From: Rhodospirillales bacterium
GTDB taxonomy: Bacteria > Pseudomonadota > Alphaproteobacteria > Kiloniellales > JACOMY01
NCBI GenBank assembly: GCA_014324045.1
Contig: JACOMY010000001.1
Coordinates: 1 to 64,000 of the forward strand
Length of the DNA: 64,000 bases
Direction: 5' to 3'
The first letter of the stretch is position 1. The number at the start of each line of letters is the position of its first letter. The position numbers were made by a program, and so were the translations under genes. Shown here one piece after another: positions 37,068 to 46,106 of this stretch. Under the pieces are notes generated by a model. That model made no database searches, was not told the DNA's origin, and was given only the letters and a program-made list of their open reading frames with translations.

Positions 37068-37583
37068 TCAGGACGCGGTCTTCGGTGACATGGCATCCAG
37101 GATCTGTTCCAGGTGGCGGTTGACGGTCCGGTCGCGGACGACGGCGGCCAGCATCAGGTAGGCGCGAAGATTGGCGGTGGCGATCTCGCGCCCGCCCTTG
37201 CCCCAACGCACGGGGACCTCGTGCAACAGTCTCGACTGCTCCACCCGCTCCAATTGCAGTTCCAGGGACTTGGCAGCGGCATAGCAGTCTTCGGCATCCG
37301 GCTCTTGACCTATCCTTTGGCGCAACTGGCGCATGGCGCGCATCACCTTGCCTTGCCAGCTTGAAGACAGGGCCTGCAGCCGGCGCATCTCCTCCTGACT
37401 GAACCGATGGCCGCCTTGACCGGCCCAGCAGCAATAGAGCAGCATATTGACGTCCAATCCCGACTGGTCCTGCAACGCGAGGCAGGCATCCTTTATGCCC
37501 TGGCTGCGGTAAAGAGCGATTGAGAAGTCCCAGAAGATCGCTTCCATACCCTTAGCCATAACGGTAGGATTCCAGCCGCTCAT
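37068..37583 (-). CDS. TIGR02444 (DUF2390) family protein
   Basis: 171 residues of a proteobacterial family without known function. FWDFSIALYRSQGIKDACLA followed by LDVNMLLYCCWAG is the family core, and CYAAAKSLELQLERVEQS a later helix. I start at ATG 37583, which has GGGAGG three bases upstream; ATG 37559 (MAKGMEAIFWDF) fits the family length as well. Its 3' border is the breakpoint of the FkbM-array duplication. Confidence 0.75.
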   Translation of the reverse strand: MSGWNPTVMAKGMEAIFWDFSIALYRSQGIKDACLALQDQSGLDVNMLLYCCWAGQGGHRFSQEEMRRLQALSSSWQGKVMRAMRQLRQRIGQEPDAEDCYAAAKSLELQLERVEQSRLLHEVPVRWGKGGREIATANLRAYLMLAAVVRDRTVNRHLEQILDAMSPKTAS

Positions 37584-37591
37584 TGGCCTCC

Positions 37592-37619
37592 CGGTGCGCA
37601 TCTCTCGGTGCGCGTCTCT
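37592..37619 (+). repeat. 14-bp tandem duplication
   Basis: CGGTGCGCATCTCT (37592) and CGGTGCGCGTCTCT (37606) adjoin, just upstream of the TIGR02444 gene. Confidence 0.85.
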
Positions 37620-37778
37620 CGGTTCTGGGGCCGGTCATTTTCATCCTTACGTCGAGACTCGTAGTGGATCGACGCTTGTAGAGCCCTTCCTCGATCCCTT
37701 GTTATAATGCCTTGGCAAAGGGCTCGCCGAGAGTTGCGAAAATCCTTCCGCACTCCAAACTGGATCGATCTCTTCAAT

Positions 37779-37802
37779 GCTCCTATGGGGGCTCCTATGG
37801 GG
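37779..37802 (+). repeat. Perfect 12-bp tandem duplication
   Basis: GCTCCTATGGGG twice in succession (37779-37790, 37791-37802), in the leader of the DUF465 gene. Confidence 0.9.
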
Positions 37803-37832
37803 GCGGCCTTGCACTCTTTTCCGGGACAGCTT

Positions 37833-38051
37833 ATGGCCGACAGCGACGCAAAGCCCACGCAGGAACAGATTCGCACTCAACTGGACGAACTGCGCAGCGC
37901 CCATCGCGAGTTGGACGATGCGATCTCACGTATCGCCAAAGAACTGCCCTTCGACCAGCTGCAGCTGCAGCGCATGAAGAAGCGAAAGCTGCAACTGCGC
38001 GATGAAATCGCCAGGTTGGAAAACCTCTTGATCCCCGACATCATCGCTTGA
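37833..38051 (+). CDS. DUF465 / YdcH-family small coiled-coil protein
   Basis: 72 residues. LDELRSAHRELDDAISRIAK followed by PFDQLQLQRMKKRKLQLRDE is the DUF465 signature, a short antiparallel coiled coil of unknown function. I start at ATG 37833 (MADSDAKPTQEQ); upstream in-frame ATGs lie in the 12-bp duplication and are unlikely. It precedes purE by 45 bp, a linkage often seen in alphaproteobacteria. Confidence 0.85.
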   Translation: MADSDAKPTQEQIRTQLDELRSAHRELDDAISRIAKELPFDQLQLQRMKKRKLQLRDEIARLENLLIPDIIA

Positions 38052-38096
38052 ACGACGAGTGGCGCAACAAAAGGAGGCGTAACAAAGGATCGGGTT

Positions 38097-38588
38097 ATGC
38101 AGGAACCCTTGGTGGGTGTCATTATGGGGAGCCAGAGCGATTGGCCGACGATGCGCCACGCTGCCGACGTGCTGGAGCAGCTGGAGGTCCCGCATGAATG
38201 CCGGATCGTCTCGGCGCACCGCACGCCGCAACGCTTGGCGGACTATGCGCAGGGCGCGCGCGGACGAGGGGTGCAGGTGATCGTCGCCGGCGCCGGCGGG
38301 GCTGCGCATCTGCCGGGCATGGTGGCGGCTCAGACTATCTTGCCGGTCTTGGGCGTCCCCATCGAGAGTCACGCCTTGAAGGGGCAGGATAGTCTGCTTT
38401 CGATCGTCCAGATGCCGGGCGGTGTGCCGGTCGGCACCTTGGCCATCGGCCGGCCAGGCGCCATCAATGCGGCTTTGCTGGCGGCCTCGATCGCGGCGCT
38501 CAAGGACGCCGGCATTGCCGCGCGGTTGGAGGCCTGGCGGGCGGCACAAACGGCGTCGGTAGCCGAGATACCGAAGGATGAGGCATGA
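38097..38588 (+). CDS. purE: N5-carboxyaminoimidazole ribonucleotide mutase PurE
   Basis: Purine synthesis: rearranges N5-CAIR to CAIR. 163 residues with [36 protein letters not shown] and [20 protein letters not shown] 38097 follows an AAAGGA site. It overlaps purK by four bases (ATGA), so the two successive enzymes are coupled. Confidence 0.97.
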   Translation: MQEPLVGVIMGSQSDWPTMRHAADVLEQLEVPHECRIVSAHRTPQRLADYAQGARGRGVQVIVAGAGGAAHLPGMVAAQTILPVLGVPIESHALKGQDSLLSIVQMPGGVPVGTLAIGRPGAINAALLAASIAALKDAGIAARLEAWRAAQTASVAEIPKDEA

Positions 38589-39670
38589 GCGCAGACCGTC
38601 GCTTGGCGCCGGGGAGCAGGATCGGGATCCTCGGTGGCGGTCAGTTGGGCCGCATGCTGGCCCTCGACGCCGCGCGGCTGGGCTATGCCTGTCACATCTT
38701 CTGTCCCGAGCCGGACGCGCCGGCGGCGCTGGTCAGCGCGGCAAACACGGTCGCTGCTTACGACGACGAGGCTGTGCTGGCCGCTTTCGCCGCCGCAGTC
38801 GATGTGGTCACCTATGAGTTCGAGAATGTACCGGCCGCCACGGCGGCCTTCCTGGCTGAGCGGCTGCCGGTGCGCCCCGGTCCCAAGGTGCTCTCGATCT
38901 GTCAGAATCGCGGACGAGAAAAGAGTTTCTTGAATGGCCTCGGGATCGAGACCGCGCCCTTTGCGGTTATCTGCACGCGCGATGATCTGAAGGAGGCTTT
39001 GACGACGATCGGCATGCCCTCGGTGCTGAAAACCATGGAACTGGGCTACGACGGCAAGGGGCAGCGGATGCTCAACACTCCTGACGAAGCCCTGGCTGCT
39101 TTCGACGCCCTGGTCGGGGATTCCGGTAAGAAGCTGATCCTCGAAGGTTTGATCGACTTTGCCTTCGAGGCCTCGGTTCTGGTGGCGCGTAACCCGGAGG
39201 GCGCCGTCGCTTGTTATCCTCTGGTCGAGAACCGACACGCCAACCATATCCTAAAGGAAACCCATGTCCCGGCGCCCGCCAGCCCGCAAACGGCGGTGTC
39301 GGGCGAAGAGATCGCCCGGCGGATCGCAGAGGGGCTGGCGCTGGAAGGGCTGATCGGAGTGGAACTCTTCGTCACCCAAGAGGGCAGGGTGCTGGTCAAC
39401 GAAATGGCGCCCAGGCCGCACAATTCCGGCCATTGGACCCAAGACGCGGCGGTAACCTCTCAGTTCGAGCAGTGCGTGCGGGCAGTGTGCAATCTGCCGC
39501 TCGGCAGCACGGTGGCTTTGGGGCCGGCAGTCATGACCAATCTGCTTGGCGACGAAGCGCACGACTGGCTAGCGATTCTCTCCGACCCCAAGGCGAAACT
39601 GCATCTCTACGGCAAGGCCGAGGCGCGCGCCGGCCGCAAGATGGGGCATGTTAACCGCTTGCTCGATTAA
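38585..39670 (+). CDS. purK: N5-carboxyaminoimidazole ribonucleotide synthase PurK
   Basis: ATP-grasp enzyme making N5-CAIR from AIR, bicarbonate and ATP, the substrate of PurE. 361 residues with [35 protein letters not shown], and [14 protein letters not shown] in the grasp domain. Overlaps purE at its start. The region just after its stop holds three 14-bp repeats. Confidence 0.97.
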   Translation: MSADRRLAPGSRIGILGGGQLGRMLALDAARLGYACHIFCPEPDAPAALVSAANTVAAYDDEAVLAAFAAAVDVVTYEFENVPAATAAFLAERLPVRPGPKVLSICQNRGREKSFLNGLGIETAPFAVICTRDDLKEALTTIGMPSVLKTMELGYDGKGQRMLNTPDEALAAFDALVGDSGKKLILEGLIDFAFEASVLVARNPEGAVACYPLVENRHANHILKETHVPAPASPQTAVSGEEIARRIAEGLALEGLIGVELFVTQEGRVLVNEMAPRPHNSGHWTQDAAVTSQFEQCVRAVCNLPLGSTVALGPAVMTNLLGDEAHDWLAILSDPKAKLHLYGKAEARAGRKMGHVNRLLD

Positions 39671-39710
39671 GCCTTAACTGCAGGGCCTTAACTCCAGGGC
39701 CTTAGCTGCG
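39671..39710 (+). repeat. 14-bp unit repeated three times after purK
   Basis: GCCTTAACTGCAGG (39671), GCCTTAACTCCAGG (39685) and GCCTTAGCTGCGGG (39699), period 14, with one to three mismatches. The array fills the space between the convergent purK and coq9 genes. Confidence 0.9.
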
Positions 39711-40367
39711 GGAACCCTGCCAAGTCTGGCGTCGCCAAGCCTGGCAGTCTTGAGCGCCCCGAACCAGTCGGTCCGGGACAGAGAGGGCGGCCTTGGCGGC
39801 CTTGCCCAGCTTGCCGCCGATCTTTACCACGCTGCGCAGCCGCCGATCCAGGAAGTCCCAAGTCCGCTCCTTGCCCTCGCTGGAGTCGTCCAGCCAGTAG
39901 AGTGTGGAGGCCGAGATGACACCGCCCAGCAGCATGCGCTTGCTATACCAGTTGTGATCGGTCGAACGGTCGCCGAGCGCGTTCCAGATCGTGTCGCAGG
40001 TCCGGTGGAGGGCGGCAATGCCGGCGGTTGCATTGCTCGGCTGCAGCAAAATCGAGAGGCTGCGGCGCAGCGCCTCCCGGTGCGGTTCCAGTGCCTGGAA
40101 ACGCAAGCGTACGGCAAGCGCAACCTTGGCCGTCATGCCCATGCCGTCAAGTTCTTGTTCCAAGAGCGCTGCCAGCATGGCGCGGTCGGCCCAGTCGGAG
40201 AAGGCGAGGACTTGACCGCGCGCACCGCCCGGGAGGATTTCCCCGGCCTGCACCGGATCCATCTCCAGCGCCGCGGCGGCGCGCTGCAGCGCCTCCTGTC
40301 CCCAACCGTCGAAGGCGACGTGGTGCAGCAGGGCTTCGAGTAATGCGTCTTGCTCTTCCTTGCTCAT
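39702..40367 (-). CDS. COQ9 family ubiquinone biosynthesis protein
   Basis: 221 residues. HHVAFDGWGQEALQRAAAAL is the COQ9 N-terminal helix pair, and DHNWYSKRMLLGGVISASTL the conserved C-terminal block. COQ9 proteins bind lipid and help ubiquinone ring hydroxylation. Its ATG overlaps the stop of def by four bases, so def and coq9 form one coupled unit. Confidence 0.93.
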   Translation of the reverse strand: MSKEEQDALLEALLHHVAFDGWGQEALQRAAAALEMDPVQAGEILPGGARGQVLAFSDWADRAMLAALLEQELDGMGMTAKVALAVRLRFQALEPHREALRRSLSILLQPSNATAGIAALHRTCDTIWNALGDRSTDHNWYSKRMLLGGVISASTLYWLDDSSEGKERTWDFLDRRLRSVVKIGGKLGKAAKAALSVPDRLVRGAQDCQAWRRQTWQGSRS

Positions 40368-40906
40368 TCCGCCTCTCCCCGTTCGGTTTCCGATCGACTG
40401 AGGTGGCGTTGTTCGCTCTCGAAAATCAGCCGTCCGAGATCCTGCATCCTTTGCGGATAAAGGATTCCATCCAGATGATCGACTTCATGCTGCACCACGC
40501 GGGCGTGGTAGTCATGCGCTTCGCGCTCGATCGTGGCGCCGTCGAGGCCCAAGCCGCGGTAGCGGATTCGGGTATGGCGCGGCACTTCGCCGATCAAGCC
40601 CGGCACGGACAGACAGCCCTCCCAGCCGAGCGCGCTTTCTCGATCCAAAGGTACGATCTCAGGATTAACCAGTACCGTCAGTGGAATGCCGTCGGGGGCG
40701 CCCGGCGAGGGGGAGACGAAGAACAGAACCAGGCGGCGCGGGACATGGACTTGCGGTGCGGCCAGGCCGGTACCGCCGGCATCTTCCATGGTTTCCAGCA
40801 TATCGCGCACCAAAAGGCGCAGCTCCGGCGCCGTGGGGTCGGCGATTTCTTCGGCGGGGCCTTGCAGCACGGGGTGACCCATGCGGGCGATCTTCAAAAG
40901 GGTCAT
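40364..40906 (-). CDS. def: Peptide deformylase
   Basis: Removes the formyl group from new proteins. 180 residues with all three metal motifs: [18 protein letters not shown] and [10 protein letters not shown]. The sequence variant ([11 protein letters not shown]) and position suggest a second deformylase paralogue rather than the fmt-linked one, though only one is visible here. It is divergent from rpsU and coupled to coq9. Confidence 0.95.
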   Translation of the reverse strand: MTLLKIARMGHPVLQGPAEEIADPTAPELRLLVRDMLETMEDAGGTGLAAPQVHVPRRLVLFFVSPSPGAPDGIPLTVLVNPEIVPLDRESALGWEGCLSVPGLIGEVPRHTRIRYRGLGLDGATIEREAHDYHARVVQHEVDHLDGILYPQRMQDLGRLIFESEQRHLSRSETERGEAE

Positions 40907-41076
40907 GTCCCAGATATGTTGCTTCCGCCCTGCGTGGAAAGCGACACTTGCACGCGGCCAGGCTCTTCACAGACGCGGCCGCATCGTCTATCTCTCCATC
41001 GGCGCTGCGGGGGAGTGTGATCCGCGGCCTATATTCTTTCGACCGTCCGGCATTGGGTGAAGGAGCAAGCCAAGAC

Positions 41077-41280
41077 GTGCAAGTAACTGTCCGCGACAAC
41101 AACGTCGATCAAGCCCTGCGTGCGCTGAAGAAGAAGCTGCAGCGTGAGGGCGTCTTTCGTGAGGCGAAGCTGCGTCGGCACTTCGAAAAGCCGAGCGAGA
41201 AGCGCAAGCGCGAGCGTGCAGAGGCCGTCCGCCGCCATCGTAAGGTGCTGCGCAAGCGCATGGAGCGCGAAGGTTTTTAA
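41077..41280 (+). CDS. rpsU: 30S ribosomal protein S21
   Basis: 67 residues beginning [20 protein letters not shown] with the usual basic tail ([20 protein letters not shown]). The start is GTG 41077, behind AAGGAG at a spacing of 11. The many Lys and Arg and the length fit alphaproteobacterial S21. The frame is open upstream but the added sequence is antisense to def. Confidence 0.95.
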   Translation: MQVTVRDNNVDQALRALKKKLQREGVFREAKLRRHFEKPSEKRKRERAEAVRRHRKVLRKRMEREGF

Positions 41281-42409
41281 GCGGACGCCCGGATTGTCCC
41301 CGATCGGTCGTCCCCGATCAGGTCCCTTCTTCGATTGAAGTTCAGAAGAACGGCGCAAACCACTATAGGATTGCGTCGGCTTTTTTGTATCTGCGCAGCG
41401 GGCGTTTACATTCGTTTGCCCTGAGCATTCCGCAGTGTCGATCTTGAGGCGAAGCGTCGTCCCAGTTGTAGCGCGACAAAAGTCTTATAAGATCGGGCCG
41501 CTTCGAGCTGGAAAATCTGGATCCTTCCGGCCGGATTCCGGGTGGCCGCAGCCAGCCGCCGCCCTTCTCTGCGTCTCGGATCAGGCCGCGACGGGAGCGG
41601 TTGCGGCAGGAGGCGGGGACAAGGCGGAGAAGCGCAGCGGCGAAGGCTGGACCCTGGTCTCACGAGCCCCCGGCAACGCTGTGCAGGAATACGTCCACCA
41701 CCTGCAAGCCGCCATGCCCGAAACCGGCCGGCTCTTCCAGCAACTCCACCGAAGACGCACCACACCGCCCGACGGAACGCGCGACCCCATCGGGGGGCGC
41801 GATCGCTATTCCAGCACAGGCCGGCAGGACCGGTACGCCGGCGCCTACTTCGAGCCGGGAGTACAGTAGGCCATGCCGGAAGCCATCGACGACGACCCAG
41901 ATTGTCCCGCCATTGAGGTCATGCCCGGCGCCTTCCAAGGGAAGGCACTCCGATGGGCCCGGCATGCGGGCAGTCCGGGAACCCAAGCCGTTCCGACTAC
42001 TCCCGCACAGAGCACGTCCTCTAGCTCGACGACCCCGGACACGACCCGGCCGACTTCCTCCGGCTGCTGGCCCGCGCCTTCCGGCCTATCCTTGATGCGC
42101 CGCTGCGATCCACCCTGTCGCCGGGCTTCGACGGCGCCGAACCCAGCGGTCGGCGATACCGGCAGATCGAACCGGTAACGGACGATCGGGAAGAAGGCGG
42201 TCGTAAGTCTTGCGGAGCAGCTCGATGATATTTTGTAACGGGAAGGGTCCGGAGGCGACTGCCAGCGTCTCCTTGGCGACCAGATCGACCTGCACCGTGG
42301 TCGTCAACTCCTCGCCGACCAGTCGTGACGCTTTATTTATGTAGTGGTAGAAGAACAGGATTAACGGCGAAACCGGAAGAGTCCTTTCAAACCAGCAGTT
42401 TCTGCCCAA
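41281..42409. other. Gene-relic zone after rpsU
   Basis: No intact gene. A plus-strand stretch at about 41640-41870 (EGWTLVSRAPGNAVQEYVHH) and another at about 41990-42180 (HDPADFLRLLARAFRPILDA) look like real protein but are separated by stops and frame changes. The minus strand from 42086 (VDLVAKETLAVASGPFPLQN) also looks coding in part. I cannot name any of them. A T-run follows an imperfect GCGCAA/TTGCGT stem near 41355-41390 and may end rpsU. A 14-bp duplication lies at 41296-41319. Confidence 0.4.
41296..41319 (+). repeat. 14-bp-period direct repeat after rpsU
   Basis: GTCCCCGATC at 41296 and 41310. Confidence 0.75.
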
Positions 42410-42449
42410 TAAAAACATCCCTTGGAGAGTCAGTAAGACCCTCCAAGGG
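42410..42449 (-). terminator. Intrinsic terminator of the MarR-like gene
   Basis: On the minus strand a perfect 9-bp stem CCCTTGGAG/CTCCAAGGG (42419-42449) is followed by a short T-rich run (complement of the A-run at 42411-42415). It lies 34 bp past the stop at 42484. Confidence 0.8.
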
Positions 42450-42483
42450 TGTCTGGAGAATCGATCTGTTTTTGTGGAGCGCG

Positions 42484-42981
42484 TTAGGCCTTAGGCGCCG
42501 CTGCTTGTGGTGTATTCTTGAGGCGACGTGCCGCGGAGGTAATGCTACGCGCGAAACTGATCATTCGGGCGGGCGGCATGGCTTTCCCGAAGTTCTCCGC
42601 GAGGGTCTGAAAGCGGGTCTCCAAGATGGCAAGGCGGGTTTGACCGGTTGCGGTTATGTTGACCTTGCGTTGGAATTGAGAGGGCGTCTCGGGATCGACG
42701 TAGACAATTAGACCCTCGCCGCGCTCCATTGTCTCGACGGTGTTCAGCATCTGCTGCTTCGAGATCGACAGCTGCCAAGCCAAACTGTTGATTTTTTGGA
42801 TGCCCTCTGTCTGAATTACGCGTAGGATCAACCAGATGTTGAACTCCTCAACTGGAATGCCATGTTTCTCCGCCTCGGAGTTAACCGTCGCGGTCGCCCG
42901 GCGCGCCGTATAGGCGAAACAGGCAAAGCCGTCGATCATACTTGCCTCTTCAGGCTTTCCCTCTGGAATCATCCCTACCAT
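42484..42981 (-). CDS. MarR-like winged-helix regulator
   Basis: 165 residues. The central part NIWLILRVIQTEGIQKINSL and LSISKQQMLNTVETMERGEG has the helix-turn-helix and the wing follows (VYVDPETPSQFQRKVNITAT). The C-terminal helix LAILETRFQTLAENFGKAM is the dimerisation end of MarR proteins. I start at ATG 42981 with an AAAGAGG site. It has its own terminator and probably regulates itself or the divergent region; its target is not identifiable. No drug-efflux gene is adjacent. Confidence 0.65.
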   Translation of the reverse strand: MVGMIPEGKPEEASMIDGFACFAYTARRATATVNSEAEKHGIPVEEFNIWLILRVIQTEGIQKINSLAWQLSISKQQMLNTVETMERGEGLIVYVDPETPSQFQRKVNITATGQTRLAILETRFQTLAENFGKAMPPARMISFARSITSAARRLKNTPQAAAPKA

Positions 42982-43433
42982 GGTCTCTGACCTCTTTCTA
43001 AGCTGCACTACATAGACGATACTACAGTTGCGGGATTGCATACGTCAACTCAGGCAACCGAGGATTATGTTAAGTATGCGACTTTATGTGCACACAGCGA
43101 GAAGCCGACCGTTGGCTAGGAAGATTCTCCTCGGAAGCCGCCAATAGCCTTCCTCAGTCGCGCTCCATGCAGTCCAGTTGTTGCCACGCCAGCTTGTCAC
43201 GCTCACGAAGGAGAGTGTATCGATCCCAAAATGGCCCCAAAATGGCATAGTAAGCGGCAGAACGCTTGCCGGTAACCGCTCCTGCTTGCGCAGGTTCCAA
43301 AGCATCCGGCGGGGTCTTCCCAACCTTGAAGCCGGGCACGCCCGTAGAGATCCGGACTCCAGGGGACACCGGCTTGTTCCGATGGCACCTAGTTGCGCGC
43401 GACGGCGGAGTGGCCCTTGTCCTCCGCCATGCG
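42982..43433. other. Gap with a minus-strand protein fragment
   Basis: Minus-strand frame from about 43400 to 43154 reads GVPGFKVGKTPPDALEPAQA then SAAYYAILGPFWDRYTLLRE and a stop. It looks like the C-terminal end of a lost protein. An 11-bp perfect duplication (43225-43246) sits inside it. No family recognised. Confidence 0.35.
43225..43246 (+). repeat. Perfect 11-bp tandem duplication
   Basis: CCCAAAATGGC twice in succession (43225-43235, 43236-43246). Confidence 0.9.
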
Positions 43434-43742
43434 TTAGTGCCGTCGCGTGCGCCAGCCGCCGCGTCGGCGTGGGCGAGAGGAGAGCGCATCCTTGGCCGCC
43501 TGCCGCAGCAGCGCCACCAGTTGGCCGCAGGCACCGGCGGGTAGGTCTCCCTCCGCCAAGGCCAGACGCGCCAACAGGCTCCCGGCTGCTTCCTTCGGGC
43601 TCATCTCCTCTAAGCGCAGGCTCCAGGAAACCAGGATGTCCTCCGCCGCTCCCGGGAAGGCATCGCCTAACTCCAGTGTCTCGCGTACCAGGCCCCCTGG
43701 GTCGTCCGGACTGTGGTAGGGCGAGGTGTAGGTGACGGACAT
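43434..43742 (-). CDS. Small hypothetical protein downstream of a methyltransferase
   Basis: 102 residues, unknown family. It starts MSVTYTSPYHSPDDPGGLVR and is acidic with alpha-helical character (LEEMSPKEAAGSLLARLALA), ending in an Arg-rich tail. It begins five bases after the methyltransferase stop on the same strand, so it is probably its operon partner. Confidence 0.6.
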   Translation of the reverse strand: MSVTYTSPYHSPDDPGGLVRETLELGDAFPGAAEDILVSWSLRLEEMSPKEAAGSLLARLALAEGDLPAGACGQLVALLRQAAKDALSSRPRRRGGWRTRRH

Positions 43743-43747
43743 GAGGA

Positions 43748-44446
43748 TCAGGCCCGCTTGGCGAAGAGGGTAAGACGCGAGGGGACGCGGAAGAGGAAGC
43801 GCCCCTTATCGTCACGTTCGGCTGACTGACCGAAGCGCGGGCGCAGCGAGTGGCGATGGACGTCCATGCGTGCGGCGCGGGTCGGATCCACCGAAAGGAC
43901 CGCGCGTTCCCAATCCTCGAAACTCTCGTAGCTGTAGGGGGCGTCGTAGACCAACTCCTCCAAAGCCTTGACGGTCGGTATCGCGGCCAGGCGGTCCAGG
44001 GCCTCGATGGCATCGCGGCGCACCTCCGTTTCGTCCTCGATGCAACGAACCAGATCGAAATAGGCGCCTTTCGCCAAGGGCTCCAGCACATAGAGCAGAC
44101 CATCCGGCTGAAGTACCCTCACCGCCTCCGCCAGCGCCCGATCCATCGAGGCCGTCGGCACATGGTGCAGTGAGTTGAAGAAACAGACGGAGTCGAATTT
44201 GTTGTCGGGGAAGGGAATCTCTTCGCCGCTGCCGAGGACGAAGCTGGCACCCGGCGGATTGTCCTGCGCCTCGGCTCTTTCGATCGCCTGGGGCAGCGGG
44301 TCCAGACCCACCGCTTCGGCCCCCTTGCAGGCGAAATGCCGGACCAACGCACCTTCGCCGCACCCGACGTCCAGGATGCGGCGTTCCGCCATGGGTAGGT
44401 AGTCGGAGAACACCTCGCTGTGCTTGCGAAGCGGCGTGTCTGTCAT
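43748..44446 (-). CDS. Class I SAM-dependent methyltransferase (Methyltransf_11)
   Basis: 232 residues. Motif I is RRILDVGCGEGALVRHF, motif II acidic residue in AVGLDPLPQ, then SGEEIPFPDNKFDSVCFFNS and a post-motif VLQPDGLLYVLEP. UbiE/Methyltransf_11-like; the acceptor is unknown. The DVHRHSLRPRFGQ segment is unusual. It shares a probable two-gene operon with the 102-residue protein. A divergent acyl-CoA dehydrogenase gene starts 126 bp away. Confidence 0.82.
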   Translation of the reverse strand: MTDTPLRKHSEVFSDYLPMAERRILDVGCGEGALVRHFACKGAEAVGLDPLPQAIERAEAQDNPPGASFVLGSGEEIPFPDNKFDSVCFFNSLHHVPTASMDRALAEAVRVLQPDGLLYVLEPLAKGAYFDLVRCIEDETEVRRDAIEALDRLAAIPTVKALEELVYDAPYSYESFEDWERAVLSVDPTRAARMDVHRHSLRPRFGQSAERDDKGRFLFRVPSRLTLFAKRA

Positions 44447-44572
44447 GGTTGCTCAAATCCTCCCGATGAGGCGGTGCCGGGCGAGAGACGCTTTCTCTAC
44501 GGGTTCGCCAAGCGCGGCGTACTAACTGTCAGTCCTAGCAAGTCTTCCACGCCTTGGGCTAGCCTTTGGCGC

Positions 44573-45721
44573 ATGACCGACAAGAGCTATCCGGAGATCA
44601 GGGAGGGCCTGCGCCGACTCTGCGCGGCCTTCCCGGGACCCTATTGGCAGGCCCTGGATCGGCAGCGTGCCTACCCGCAAGACTTCGTCGCCGCCTTGAC
44701 CGAGGCGGGCTATCTCGCCTGCCTGATCCCGGAGGACTACGGCGGCAGCGGTTTGCCGCTCTCTGCCGCCTCGGCGATCCTGGAGGAGATCCACAAGGCC
44801 GGCTGTAACGGCGCTGCCTGCCATGCCCAGATGTACACCATGGGGACGGTCCTGAAGCATGGCAGCCGGGCTCAGAAAAAGCGCTACCTGCCGGAGATCG
44901 CAGCCGGCAGCCTCCGTCTGCAGGCCTTCGCTGTGACCGAACCGGCCAGCGGCACCGATACCCTGTCTCTGCGGACCACCGCCGAACGGCGCGGCGATCG
45001 CTATGTCGTCAACGGTCAGAAGGTCTGGACCAGTCGGGCCGAGCACTCCGATCTCCTTCTCCTCTTGGCGCGAACCACGCCCAAGCAGGAAGTGGTGCGG
45101 CGCGGCGACGGTCTCTCGGTCTTCCTGGTGGATCTGCGCGCGGTCGAAGGACTGACCGTTCGGCCGATCCGCACCATGATGAACCATGCGACCACCGAGA
45201 TCTTCTTCGATTCGATGGAGATTCCCGCCGAAAGCCTGATCGGCGAGGAGGGTAGGGGCTTTCGCTACATCTTGGATGGCATGAACGCCGAGCGAATTCT
45301 CATTGCTTCCGAGTGTATCGGCGATGCCCGCTGGTTCATCGACAAGGCCAGGCACTACGCCTCGGACCGGCAGGTCTTCGCCAAGCCCATCGGTGCCAAT
45401 CAAGGCGTGCAGTTTCCGATCGCGCGGGCCTATGCGGAAAGCGAAGCGGCGGCCTTGATGGTGGCGAAGGCAGCGGCGCTGTTCGACGCGCAGAAGCCCT
45501 GCGGGGCGGAGGCCAATATGGCGAAGCTGCTGGCCGCGGAGGCGGCATGGCATGCCGGGGATAGCTGTCTGCAAACCCACGGCGGCTTCGGTTTCGCCGA
45601 GGAATACGACATTGAGCGCAAGTTTCGCGAAACCCGCCTCTATCAGGTTGCACCCATTTCGACCAATCTGATCCTCGCCTACCTGGGAGAACACGTCCTC
45701 GGCATGCCGCGCAGCTATTGA
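44573..45721 (+). CDS. Acyl-CoA dehydrogenase family protein
   Basis: 382 residues with the three ACAD domains: helical start, LQAFAVTEPASGTDTLSL FAD-binding strand region, and helical C-terminus with LQTHGGFGFAEEYDIERKF. The usual C-terminal catalytic glutamate (in IYEGT of medium-chain enzymes) is replaced: the position reads RLYQVAPISTN. A glutamate in GMNAERILIA aligns with the alternative catalytic site of isovaleryl- and long-chain-type ACADs and may serve. I start at ATG 44573 (MTDKSYPEIREGL). Substrate unknown; no fatty-acid genes adjoin. Confidence 0.85.
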   Translation: MTDKSYPEIREGLRRLCAAFPGPYWQALDRQRAYPQDFVAALTEAGYLACLIPEDYGGSGLPLSAASAILEEIHKAGCNGAACHAQMYTMGTVLKHGSRAQKKRYLPEIAAGSLRLQAFAVTEPASGTDTLSLRTTAERRGDRYVVNGQKVWTSRAEHSDLLLLLARTTPKQEVVRRGDGLSVFLVDLRAVEGLTVRPIRTMMNHATTEIFFDSMEIPAESLIGEEGRGFRYILDGMNAERILIASECIGDARWFIDKARHYASDRQVFAKPIGANQGVQFPIARAYAESEAAALMVAKAAALFDAQKPCGAEANMAKLLAAEAAWHAGDSCLQTHGGFGFAEEYDIERKFRETRLYQVAPISTNLILAYLGEHVLGMPRSY

Positions 45722-45853
45722 CCTTGACAGTACGCAGACGCGCCCCGCTAGACCCTTGAGAGTCTGGCTTGAGGCGCGGCGTGCCCAGATCCGATAGGAG
45801 TACTGGAAAGGCATTGGATTCTCGGCCTCGAAACCAATCTAGCGCGAGAGATT

Positions 45854-46087
45854 CTAGTCGGCCTCGGAATTCCTCTGATAGAAAGCTTGATAGATCCGCC
45901 GATCCGGCAGTTCGAAACCCGGGAACTCCAGGCCGGTTCCCTCCAAGAGGCGCTGCACCCCTTCTGGTGTGAAGGCCATGGAGCGGGCTTGCGTCAAGAG
46001 ACTGGCAAAGCCGGAGAGATCGAAGAAGTCCAAGCTCCGAAGGCCCGTCTTAGCGGGGGCTTCGTCCGGCAAGGTGACGCGCGGCAA
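45854..46087 (-). CDS. Fragment resembling the C-terminus of a methyltransferase-type protein
   Basis: 77 residues. LRSLDFFDLSGFASLLTQAR then FTPEGVQRLLEGTGLEFPGF and RRIYQAFYQRN resembles the end of TPR-linked SAM methyltransferases found in Rhodospirillales (LGFE followed by a YxxR/Q-x-x-E pattern). The N-terminal bulk is missing, so this may be a relic. It lies 20 bp downstream of the GT25 stop, same strand. Confidence 0.4.
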   Translation of the reverse strand: MPRVTLPDEAPAKTGLRSLDFFDLSGFASLLTQARSMAFTPEGVQRLLEGTGLEFPGFELPDRRIYQAFYQRNSEAD

Positions 46088-46106
46088 GACAGACGAAGGG
46101 GCTTGG

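Noticed and set aside
43084-44103. 339-codon minus-strand frame
   Set aside because: It is an out-of-frame shadow of the SAM methyltransferase and the 102-residue gene.
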